In this document: in pieces, positions 7,360 through 13,455 of the stretch
How positions within the stretch are numbered: position 1 is the stretch's first letter
Layout: each line of letters opens with the position of its first letter
DNA from: Candidatus Eiseniibacteriota bacterium
GTDB taxonomy: Bacteria > Eisenbacteria > RBG-16-71-46 > JABDJR01
DNA: 14,042 bases
Direction of reading: 5' to 3'
Assembly (NCBI GenBank): GCA_013003415.1
Contig: JABDJR010000022.1
Coordinates: forward strand, 1 to 14,042
Translations under genes and position numbers: made by a program
Notes under the pieces: model-generated
The model's input: only the letters and a program-made list of their open reading frames with translations
What the model was told of the DNA's origin: nothing
The model's database searches: none

Positions 7360-7766
7360 ACGAAAACCGAGATTCGGGCAGAGCTTCGGACGTCATGAGC
7401 CAGAACTATGCTCTGGTTCAGGGGGGTATTACGGTGGGCGAAGCCCTGCAGATTATGCGGGAACGAAACGTCTACTGTCTCATTGTGGACAAGCGCACGC
7501 CGGACGACGAATACGGAATCGTTTTAGCAAGAGACATCGCCCGACACGTTCTTGCTAAGGGTCGGGCACCGGATCGATGCAACGTCTACGAGATCATGTC
7601 AAAGCCTGTGATCTCCGTGCGTCCCGAGATGCATATTCGTTACTGCGCCCGCCTGTTCCACAAGTTCGGCATCTCCACCGCGCCGGTGATCGACGCCTCG
7701 GACGAGATTAAGGGCCTCGTTGCCTACGACGAGCTTGTCGTGAAAGGGCTTGCCAAAGACGTCTGA
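7356..7766 (+). CDS. Stand-alone two-CBS-domain protein
   Basis: The 136-residue protein consists almost entirely of two CBS motifs, about residues 11-67 (A-S-D-V-M-S ... L-A-R-D-I-A) and 77-133 (V-Y-E-I-M-S ... A-P-V-I-D ... L-V-A-Y-D-E-L). CBS pairs (Bateman modules) bind AMP, ATP, SAM or similar ligands. The ATG overlaps the stop of the PII-like gene (ATGA), so all four genes are probably one translationally coupled operon. I infer a second regulatory input for the DUF1538 antiporter, perhaps energy charge. No DNA-binding or enzymatic part is present. The gene converges with the FG-GAP gene; I see no clear terminator in the 70-base gap. Confidence 0.9.
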   Translation: MNENRDSGRASDVMSQNYALVQGGITVGEALQIMRERNVYCLIVDKRTPDDEYGIVLARDIARHVLAKGRAPDRCNVYEIMSKPVISVRPEMHIRYCARLFHKFGISTAPVIDASDEIKGLVAYDELVVKGLAKDV

Positions 7767-7836
7767 TCGCAAGCGAATCGGATAGCGTTCAGCCAGCCTA
7801 CTTCAGGAAACACGGAAGTGCATGGGCATGACCGCC

Positions 7837-9753
7837 CTAGCGTTTCGGCATGAGAAGCAACTTCCCAACACTCTCCTGATTCTCCACCCGAAGGCGAACA
7901 AAGTAGAGTCCGTTTGCCGCCGAGCCCCCACTTCCTAAACGGCCATCCCAAAATGCCGAGTGCGAACCCGCTTGGAGATGCCCTGCTTCGAGGGTTCGTA
8001 CGCGTCGCCCGCGAGTATCAAAGACTTCGAGCTGCACGTAGCCGTCGGTGGTGGTGTTGAACATGATCTCGGTGGAGGCGTGGAATGGGTTGGGGTTTGC
8101 GACTGGTGGTGCCAGGGTTGTCGGGCTGATGGATCCGTTCCAGGTAAGCGGGCCATGCCAGGCCACTTCACCGGAGCGGCTAGTTTCCGCAAGCCAATAG
8201 GTTGCCGACGGACTTTGCTGGGTTCGGTCCACAAACTCAAAGGCACGATCCCCCATGTGTCGGGGGCCGACCGGAATGCGTGAGTCGTCACGCTCCACAT
8301 GAACCACAAAGAAGAGTTGGTCCATGGCCTCTGCCACCGACCAATAGATTAAAGGGCCCTCTGAGGTGGAGCGCACCCCAAACGATGTGAGCGTGACCGG
8401 CACGGGTGGAGCGTCGCCACTATAAATATAGGCACGGCCCGCGTCCGATCCGCCATTGTCGTTGAGGGGAGCTCCAACGGCAAAGTCATCGTCTCCCCCG
8501 TTCACGTTCCCGCCGCACGAAACACGGAGACCGAAGTCATCATTCCCTGCTTCGCCGTCGAATTCCATATCGGACACGTTGTCGGGAGTCATGGACCCAT
8601 AGTAGAGATACACACGGCCGGCGTTCAAACCGCCACTATCCTCTTTGGATGCCCCAACCAGGATGTCACTAAATCCGTCACCGTTGATGTCGCCACCACC
8701 CGAAACCGCAACCCCAAACCGATCCTCGCGACCATCGCCATTGAAGAAGACGTCGGCCACGTTATCCGGGGCCGCCGAACCGAAGTACAAGTAAGCACGT
8801 CCTGCGTTCCGTGATGCGGTGTCGTTGGTGGGCGCGCCGACAATCCAATCGCAGAACCCGTCGTTGTTCACATCGCCCGCACCGGATACGGATAAACCAA
8901 AGTTATCTTCGGGAGCTTCTTCGGTCATGGTGGCGTCGGACACGTTGTTGGGAAAGGCCCCGCCTAGGAACAAGAAGGCGTGACCCACGCGCGATCCGAA
9001 ACCAAAGTCTTCACGGCCGGGGGCGCCGATGATCACATCGTCGAAGCCGTCGTTATTCACGTCGCTGGCACCGGCCAGAGACTGACCGAGGAACCCGTCG
9101 AGCTCGATCCCGGAGTAAATGACGTCCGCGCCTGTGTTGGGTGGTGTTCCGCCAAAGAAGAGATAAGCGCGCCCCATATCCCGACCGGCGTCATCATTAC
9201 CGGGAGCTCCAACCAGAACATCGTCGATGGCATCTCCATTGACCCGCCCGACGCCGGCCACGGCACTACCAAAATTGTCCCCTGCGCTAACGCCTACAAG
9301 AAAAAAGTCGGCCACATTGTCGAGACCCGGCCCTCCGTAGTACACGTAGGCCTTGCCGGCGTCGACTCCGGTTACCGCATCATGAAATGGGGCGCCGACG
9401 ATAATGTCGTCGCTGCCGTCGCCGTTTAAGTCGCCCGCGTTCGAAACCGAAGAGCCAAAGAGATCATTGGTGGCCTCGCCCGTAAGCACGAGATCGGGAA
9501 TGTCATCCATTTCAACCCCGCCAAAGAACACGTGAACCCTTCCCGCGTTCGCTCCTCCGGCGTCGTTGAGCGAACTACCAACAAGCACATCTTCAAATCC
9601 GTCGCCATTGAAGTCGCCGCCAACGTGCACGGCGGTTCCGAATCGATCTGCGACAGCCTCGCCGACCGGCTCCGCAATGACAGTGATTGCGGCATTTGAA
9701 GTGTTTGGGAAAAGGAGGAACGCTGAGAGAAACAGGAGGGATTTGGAATTCAT
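7837..9753 (-). CDS. Exported FG-GAP beta-propeller protein with FlgD-Ig C-terminal domain
   Basis: The 638-residue protein has a Sec signal peptide (about 1-21). Seven FG-GAP repeats follow (about 35-447), each of the form F-G-x-x-V ... D-x-N-G-D-G-x-x-D ... V-G-A-P ... A-G-R-x-Y-x-x-x-G, enough to close a seven-blade integrin-alpha-like propeller with Ca2+ loops. Next come an Fn3-like linker (about 450-545) and a FlgD-Ig-like domain (551-638, N-P-N-P-F ... F-W-D-G-R ... L-Y-F-V-R ... K-L-L-L-M-P-K-R), which commonly ends exported surface proteins in FCB-type bacteria. Repeat 3 (R-V-N-G-D-A) and repeat 7 (N-V-N-G-G-D-D-D, one residue short) have damaged Ca2+ loops. A role in surface adhesion or binding is inferred. 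It lies 61 bases downstream of the marR gene on the same strand and may be co-transcribed with it. Confidence 0.92.
   Translation of the reverse strand: MNSKSLLFLSAFLLFPNTSNAAITVIAEPVGEAVADRFGTAVHVGGDFNGDGFEDVLVGSSLNDAGGANAGRVHVFFGGVEMDDIPDLVLTGEATNDLFGSSVSNAGDLNGDGSDDIIVGAPFHDAVTGVDAGKAYVYYGGPGLDNVADFFLVGVSAGDNFGSAVAGVGRVNGDAIDDVLVGAPGNDDAGRDMGRAYLFFGGTPPNTGADVIYSGIELDGFLGQSLAGASDVNNDGFDDVIIGAPGREDFGFGSRVGHAFLFLGGAFPNNVSDATMTEEAPEDNFGLSVSGAGDVNNDGFCDWIVGAPTNDTASRNAGRAYLYFGSAAPDNVADVFFNGDGREDRFGVAVSGGGDINGDGFSDILVGASKEDSGGLNAGRVYLYYGSMTPDNVSDMEFDGEAGNDDFGLRVSCGGNVNGGDDDFAVGAPLNDNGGSDAGRAYIYSGDAPPVPVTLTSFGVRSTSEGPLIYWSVAEAMDQLFFVVHVERDDSRIPVGPRHMGDRAFEFVDRTQQSPSATYWLAETSRSGEVAWHGPLTWNGSISPTTLAPPVANPNPFHASTEIMFNTTTDGYVQLEVFDTRGRRVRTLEAGHLQAGSHSAFWDGRLGSGGSAANGLYFVRLRVENQESVGKLLLMPKR
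8413..9651 (-). repeat. Seven tandem FG-GAP coding repeats
   Basis: About 177 bases per unit repeat seven times inside the propeller gene. The units are divergent in DNA but keep the Ca2+-loop codons for D-x-N-x-D-G-x-x-D. They are protein repeats and do not look like recently duplicated or slipping DNA. Confidence 0.8.
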
Positions 9754-9785
9754 GGCCGTCTCTTTTAGGTGAGCACTTAGCGAGA

Positions 9786-9802
9786 TATCCGACGATCGGA
9801 TA
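9786..9802. promoter_or_regulatory. Perfect inverted repeat between marR and the FG-GAP gene
   Basis: TATCCGA (9786-9792) and TCGGATA (9796-9802) form 7-base perfect arms around CGA. The site lies 13 bases after the marR stop and 33 bases before the FG-GAP start. It may be an operator or a small hairpin in a joint transcript. It lacks a T-tract, so I do not call it a terminator. Confidence 0.4.
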
Positions 9803-9814
9803 GTTGTGGGTCTG

Positions 9815-10285
9815 TTAGTTGAGAGATGAGCTTTCAGCTAAGGAATGGAGGGTGAGTTTTTCTAGAACGCCTTCTAGGGTCTTGTGCAATTCCCGGGCTT
9901 GTTTTTTTCCGAGGACCTCCCCGAATACAGTGCTATTCATCTCGTAAGAAACCTTGAGCAGTTTGGGGGCAAGCCGGCGGCCTTCCTTGGTGAGCTTAAT
10001 GCGCACGCTTCGCCTGTCTTCTCCGCCGGAGACGCGCTTGACGAGCCCCTTGTCTTCGAGTCGATCCAAAAGACGGCTGACACCTCCAACATCGATACCG
10101 GCTGTCTGAGCAATTTCGGTAGGTGTGCTTCCATTGCCCTTATAGAGAATCATCAACGGCGCGCACTGTTGTGTTGTCACGCCGTAGCCTTCCACAGCTC
10201 GAGCAAACATCTTCTTCATCTCGGCCGCGATGTGCCCTATGAGGTACCCCGTGCTTTGCCCAAGTTCGTACTCGTCTGGAATCAT
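9815..10285 (-). CDS. MarR-family transcriptional regulator
   Basis: The 156-residue winged-helix protein has the MarR layout. N-terminal dimerisation helices are followed by a helix-turn-helix with the recognition helix at about 66-80 (V-G-G-V-S-R-L-L-D-R-L-E-D-K-G). The wing has the conserved D90-R91-R92, and a C-terminal dimerisation helix follows. MarR proteins repress efflux or stress genes and release DNA on binding phenols, drugs or oxidants. The single cysteine, C41, could sense oxidants, but this is not diagnostic. GGAG seven bases before the ATG supports the start. The upstream region carries palindromes that fit autoregulation (10352-10391). The only neighbour in the same direction is the FG-GAP gene, so its regulon is otherwise unclear; the divergent merR operon could also be a target. 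Confidence 0.92.
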   Translation of the reverse strand: MIPDEYELGQSTGYLIGHIAAEMKKMFARAVEGYGVTTQQCAPLMILYKGNGSTPTEIAQTAGIDVGGVSRLLDRLEDKGLVKRVSGGEDRRSVRIKLTKEGRRLAPKLLKVSYEMNSTVFGEVLGKKQARELHKTLEGVLEKLTLHSLAESSSLN

Positions 10286-10351
10286 GAGTTCTCCGGCTTG
10301 TGGTACAGCTACGCTTTAGCTTCTGTAACAGATTGGTCAAATCGCAACTAC

Positions 10352-10391
10352 TTGTCAAGACAAATATTGTCATAACAAATTTGTTGTGACA
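10352..10391 (-). promoter_or_regulatory. MarR-type operator cluster overlapping the marR promoter
   Basis: Three copies of a TGTCAnnACAA half-site occur. TTGTCAAGACAA (10352-10363) is itself an inverted repeat, TTGTCATAACAA (10367-10378) is direct to it, and an inverted copy, TGTCACAACAA on the minus strand, occupies 10391-10381. The last two form a 24-bp palindrome (10368-10391) with a perfect AACAAATTTGTT core and one mismatched pair. A perfect TTGACA -35 box for leftward transcription lies inside at 10358-10353; the -10 at the expected distance (CAATCT) is poor. The left site resembles the E. coli marO box ACTTGCC..GGCAATATT. Confidence 0.65.
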
Positions 10392-10459
10392 CTAAAGACG
10401 CATCCATATGCCTAGCATCAAGACCTCAAAAATGGGGCGGAGGAGAGTGAACTTGAACC

Positions 10460-10491
10460 TTGACCCTGTAGTACACTACAGGGTTTAGGAT
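10460..10491 (+). promoter_or_regulatory. MerR-type promoter/operator of the merR-selenoprotein operon
   Basis: A -35 box TTGACC (10460-10465) and a -10 box TAGGAT (10486-10491) are held apart by an over-long 20-bp spacer. A perfect dyad lies in between: ACCCTGTAGT (10463-10472), AC, ACTACAGGGT (10475-10484). This is the diagnostic geometry of promoters that MerR-family activators untwist. It reads towards merR, so merR autoregulates the whole operon, unlike classical mer loci where merR is divergent. The predicted transcript start near 10498 leaves a leader of only about 13 bases carrying GAGGA. Confidence 0.85.
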
Positions 10492-10510
10492 AGAAATTGA
10501 GGATGCCAGC

Positions 10511-10921
10511 ATGAACTCAATGACGATCGGTCAGCTAGCAAAGCAAACCAAAATCGGCCTGGAAACGATTCGTTTCTATGAGCGCGTGGGGCTCATCAAG
10601 AGTCCGCCACGACGATCGTCGGGATACCGAGCATACCCACCGGAAACCGTACGTCGAGTTAGGTTCATTCGCACCGCCAAGGAACTCGGCTTTTCGTTGC
10701 AAGAGATTGGTGAGCTTCTCTCGCTTCGCGTTGACCCCGTTGAGTCCTGCGGCCATGTTAAGACTATTGCTGAGCACAAGATCTTGGACATGGAACAACG
10801 CATCAAAACACTGCAGCGAATGCGCAGGTCGCTTCGCCGTCTAGTCACAGCATGCGACGCTCGTGAGGCAACCAGTGACTGTCCGATTTTGGACAGTCTG
10901 GACACGGAGGCACGCAGGTGA
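10511..10921 (+). CDS. merR: MerR-family metal-responsive regulator with the mercury-type cysteine triad
   Basis: The 136-residue protein has the MerR winged helix at the N-terminus (M-T-I-G-Q-L-A-K ... T-I-R-F-Y-E-R-V-G-L-I), a long dimerisation helix and a C-terminal metal loop. Cysteines C80, C115 and C124 are spaced 35 and 9 residues, the same as C82, C117 and C126 of Tn501 MerR, which bind Hg(II) across the dimer. The surrounding A-E-H-K and C-P-I-L-D-S-L segments also match mercury MerR. ZntR has spacing 10 in the last interval plus an extra cysteine, and CadR has 7, so Hg(II) or another thiophilic ion is favoured. GAGGA ends seven bases before ATG 10511. The stop overlaps the next GTG start (GTGA), so the selenoprotein is translationally coupled. 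No merA, merT or merP is visible. Confidence 0.9.
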   Translation: MNSMTIGQLAKQTKIGLETIRFYERVGLIKSPPRRSSGYRAYPPETVRRVRFIRTAKELGFSLQEIGELLSLRVDPVESCGHVKTIAEHKILDMEQRIKTLQRMRRSLRRLVTACDAREATSDCPILDSLDTEARR

Positions 10922-11934
10922 AATCCGATCTTTTCTACTTCAACGGAAGTCTCAGTCTCAATCGCAATCGCAGTGGCCGGACACACCGTGAACGCTTACG
11001 ACCCCTGCTCGTCCTACTCACCTCCGCTTTCATGGGTCTCGGGATCTTCGCGAGCAACACGATTTCGCAGCCCTCGGCATCGAGTGGGCCCGAGCTTGCC
11101 GGCCATTGGATCACGGAGCTCGAAGAACAAAACGGCGAAATGATTCAAGTCATCATGGACATCGGGGTTGTGAACTCTCGTTGGGTGGGAGAATTCGATC
11201 TACCGAAGTACAGCGTGATCGACTACCCGATCGAGGTCAAAACCAAGGATGAGACCGTTGAACTCTTCCTGACCGCAATCGGCATGTCTTTCAAGGGTTC
11301 GATCGATGACGACGGAATTCTTACCGGAATCGCACAATCTCCAGGGGCAGAAAACGAACCGGTTTCGTTCCGGAGAACCGGGGCCGCCGAATTTTCTGAG
11401 GATTTTCTAGCTCTGGAAGCCGCTGCGGATGACCCATCCTTAGTCGAGATTCTTTCTAACGACGCGAGTGAACTGAAAAAACGCTTCAACAGCGACCGCA
11501 CGAAAACACGACTCCTCATGCTTTTGTCGCCCAGCTGACCTGGCTGTCACAACGGCGCCCGTGTGGTGTACAACAACGTGATTTCAAAAATAGAAAACTC
11601 CGACTTCCTAACCTATGCGGTTTGGGAACCCATGCTCAAAACGGATACCGAACGCTCGGCAAGAAAGGCGACCAGCTTGCTCCCCGATGCACGCGTCCAG
11701 AATTATTGGACACGCACTACGTCGGTTGGTGAGCTATTCCAGAAGCCCATCAATCTCACCACGGAGCCTGCCTGGGACGTTTACTTGGTGTATGAGCCAG
11801 GAGTTGTTTGGGAGGGGGACTCCCCGCCCAAACCGACATTTTTCATGCACCAGCTCGGAGGGAGACTACCGGACGGTCAGCGGCTCGATGGACCCGAGTT
11901 GCGTAATGGACTCGAAGAAATCCTGAAGAGGTGA
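10918..11934 (+). CDS. Exported thioredoxin-fold selenoprotein with U-P-G-C redox motif (in-frame UGA read as Sec)
   Basis: The frame from GTG 10918 to TGA 11934 holds 338 residues if the single internal TGA at 11536-11538 is selenocysteine 207. A GGAGG seven bases upstream and the GTGA overlap with merR set the start. Residues 28-46 form a signal or anchor helix after a basic stretch. About 60-153 is a lipocalin-like beta domain. Then comes a thioredoxin-like fold: hydrophobic strand T-R-L-L-M-L-L (197-203), S-P-S-U207-P-G-C210, a helix, strand A-V-W-E-P-M-L (234-240), and E-P-A-W-D-V-Y-L-V-Y (283-292) with a candidate cis-proline P284. The part after UGA has no start with a Shine-Dalgarno of its own. 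Reading through gives exactly the CxxC-type active site with Sec first, and a SECIS-like stem follows. The alternative is a nonsense mutation splitting a Cys protein. The substrate is unknown; a redox role in metal or thiol stress is inferred from merR. Confidence 0.82.
11536..11538 (+). other. Candidate selenocysteine codon (UGA)
   Basis: This is the only stop codon in the 339-codon frame 10918-11934. It sits right after the first beta strand of a thioredoxin-like fold and three residues before C210, the canonical first position of a UxxC redox motif. A TGA (not TAA or TAG) at precisely this place argues for recoding over random mutation. Confidence 0.8.
11545..11568 (+). promoter_or_regulatory. 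Candidate bacterial SECIS stem-loop
   Basis: ACGG (11552-11555) pairs with CCGT (11559-11562) around a CGC loop. Below a bulged A (11551), CAC (11548-11550) pairs with GTG (11563-11565), and three G-U wobbles extend the stem. The loop begins 17 nt after the UGA and has G as its second base, within the accepted limits for bacterial SECIS elements (loop about 16-37 nt downstream, G among the first two loop bases). Folding was done by eye. Confidence 0.6.
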
Positions 11935-11941
11935 CGCCGCC

Positions 11942-12316
11942 ATGAACTCAAACGCATGCGAACAGAATGATTGGTGTCGGAACACAACATCATGTGTCAT
12001 TGCATGGGGCATTCCCATCGCCGGATTAATTCTCAGCAGTTCGCTTGCCCGAGATTCAATGGCATTCGTTTGGCCCCTCTTCCTCACCTGGATGGGAACG
12101 GCCTGTCTCTTGAACTTGCGTCGATGTGGGCGCATCCACTGCTACACGTCTGGCCCCTTCTTCCTCATTATGGCGATCATCAGCGCACTTCACGGCTTTG
12201 AACTCGTGGACCTCGGACCGAGCGGATGGAGCTGGATTAGCACGATCACCATTGTGGGTGGCATTGCTTTGACATGGGTGCCTGAGCTGGCCCTTGGTCG
12301 GTATCGTTCCACTTAA
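11942..12316 (+). CDS. Small four-helix membrane protein with RCGRxHCY motif
   Basis: The 124-residue protein has four predicted membrane segments, about 18-35, 39-59, 69-88 and 96-118. The loop after the second helix carries R61-C62-G63-R64-I65-H66-C67-Y68, a compact Cys/His cluster that could hold a thiophilic metal; further cysteines are C6, C12, C18 and C55. The ending W-V-P-E-L-A-L-G-R-Y looks conserved, and I recall similar unnamed proteins in other genomes, but no function is established. GAGGTGA, overlapping the selenoprotein stop, lies seven bases before the ATG, so it is the third gene of the merR operon. A role in transport or membrane delivery of the metal sensed by MerR is inferred. 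It has the size of MerT/MerC-like permeases, but I do not see their paired vicinal cysteines. Confidence 0.85.
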   Translation: MNSNACEQNDWCRNTTSCVIAWGIPIAGLILSSSLARDSMAFVWPLFLTWMGTACLLNLRRCGRIHCYTSGPFFLIMAIISALHGFELVDLGPSGWSWISTITIVGGIALTWVPELALGRYRST

Positions 12317-12344
12317 AGCCGATGAAATTCGCGCTCTCCGGTGC

Positions 12345-12350
12345 TAGATT
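12345..12350 (+). promoter_or_regulatory. Possible extended -10 promoter of the 12385 gene
   Basis: TAGATT preceded by TGC (12342-12344) matches an extended -10 (TGnTAnAnT-like), about 34 bases before the preferred ATG. No good -35 box is found. Its position inside the longer frame that opens at 12322 supports the later start. Confidence 0.3.
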
Positions 12351-12384
12351 GTGGGTAGGAATAACCCCGAACACGGAGGCGACT

Positions 12385-13356
12385 ATGGCCCGCGCGATGA
12401 TCCTCGCTGCTTTTGCTTTGACTCTGTTTTTAGTTCCTGCCACCCAGGCCCAGCCCTGCTGCACCCTCCCCGACAACGGAGGCGGCACCGTGGATCTACC
12501 GCCGAATTGCCCCGACGGATTCGATGGGAGCCTGGAGTTGATTGAGGGGCTCCCCCCGGGATCGACAGTTGAAATGGACGCCACGCTCAAGAACCTCGTC
12601 CTCGTGAGCCAAACCCCTGGCGGTAGCCTCGGGGGTACCATTGAAGTTTTCACGGGAACAATGGAATTAGAGGTCACGGGTACCGGCACCCTCGCGGGCT
12701 TCTCGCGCACCCTGAACGTTTCCATCGACGGGGAAACGCACTCCGCCCCCAGAACCCCGGGAGCTGTGGTACAGAGTTTCAATATGGACGTCTATCGTCT
12801 GAAGGGTGTGTTGACCGGCGATTACGACTTTTCGCTTTTGTGGTTCGAGGGCGGCTCGGTCTACGGTCTCGGTAGCCCCGGTCATACCACCTTGACCCGA
12901 ACCGGCGGTCCGGGATCCGACTTCGATGTGGAGAGCACCTTTGAATACAACTACCGGATCCAATTCGAGGGCCAGCAAGAAAGTTTCTGGATTGAAGGAT
13001 GGCGGGGCATCACCCTCGACCTCCAGTCCGATTTCGAACTCTGTTCTGCGAGTGCGGCTCTGGGGATTCCTGAAAACAATATGCCCATCGTCGCCAAGGC
13101 CGCGCCCAATCCGTTTCGGGGCTCGACCCAAATCCAGTTTGTGCAACCCAATGAGGGTCCGGCTCGTTTGGAGATCGTCGACGTTCGCGGCAACTTAGTT
13201 CGGTCGTTGGTGAATGCGACGCTTCCCGAAGGGCCCCACTCCATCGCCTGGGACGGGCGTACCAACCACGGTGCCCTGGCTCCCGGCGGCGTGTACTTTG
13301 GCCGCGTGGCCAATGCGAGCGGCGTTGGAGGAACGAAGCTTCTGTTGGTGCGGTGA
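12385..13356 (+). CDS. Secreted protein with C-terminal FlgD-Ig domain, function unknown
   Basis: I choose ATG 12385 (323 residues) over ATG 12322. GGAGG (12375-12379) lies five bases upstream, and the protein then begins with a clean signal peptide (M-A-R-A-M-I-L-A-A-F-A-L-T-L-F ... T-Q-A before Q). The body (about 22-230) is beta-rich, has C-C at its mature start and resembles no enzyme I know. Residues 237-323 are a FlgD-Ig-like domain (A-P-N-P-F-R-G-S-T ... R-L-E-I-V-D-V-R-G ... A-W-D-G-R ... G-V-Y-F-G-R ... T-K-L-L-L-V-R), parallel to the end of the FG-GAP protein at 7837-9753. Such domains may help export or surface anchoring in this lineage. It follows the merR operon by 68 bases but probably has its own promoter. 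Confidence 0.85.
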   Translation: MARAMILAAFALTLFLVPATQAQPCCTLPDNGGGTVDLPPNCPDGFDGSLELIEGLPPGSTVEMDATLKNLVLVSQTPGGSLGGTIEVFTGTMELEVTGTGTLAGFSRTLNVSIDGETHSAPRTPGAVVQSFNMDVYRLKGVLTGDYDFSLLWFEGGSVYGLGSPGHTTLTRTGGPGSDFDVESTFEYNYRIQFEGQQESFWIEGWRGITLDLQSDFELCSASAALGIPENNMPIVAKAAPNPFRGSTQIQFVQPNEGPARLEIVDVRGNLVRSLVNATLPEGPHSIAWDGRTNHGALAPGGVYFGRVANASGVGGTKLLLVR

Positions 13357-13455
13357 CATCGTGCTATGCTCCTCGACCATTTCCGTAGGTTCAGGCGCAA
13401 GCAGGTTTAGTCAACGAACCAGAGTCACGGGACTCCAGGTTTAGAAAGCCCACAG

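Noticed and set aside
7767..7836. Terminator between the CBS gene and the FG-GAP gene
   Set aside because: No stable stem with a T-tract could be found by eye on either strand.
10432..10488. 18-codon open frame upstream of merR as a leader peptide
   Set aside because: It lies over and upstream of the merR promoter itself, so it would not be on the predicted transcript.
11563..11934. Independent small gene starting at GTG 11563
   Set aside because: It has no ribosome binding site, begins in the middle of a thioredoxin helix and is in the same frame as 10918-11535; it is the second part of the selenoprotein.
12322..12384. Longer start of the secreted FlgD-Ig protein at ATG 12322
   Set aside because: No ribosome binding site is present there, the extension precedes a clean signal peptide, and GGAGG sits correctly before ATG 12385.
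13357..13455. Terminator or promoter before the CNNM gene
   Set aside because: GAGTC/GACTC (about 13414-13436) forms only a 5-bp stem with no T-run, and TGCTATGCT resembles an extended -10 but has no -35 partner; too weak to list.
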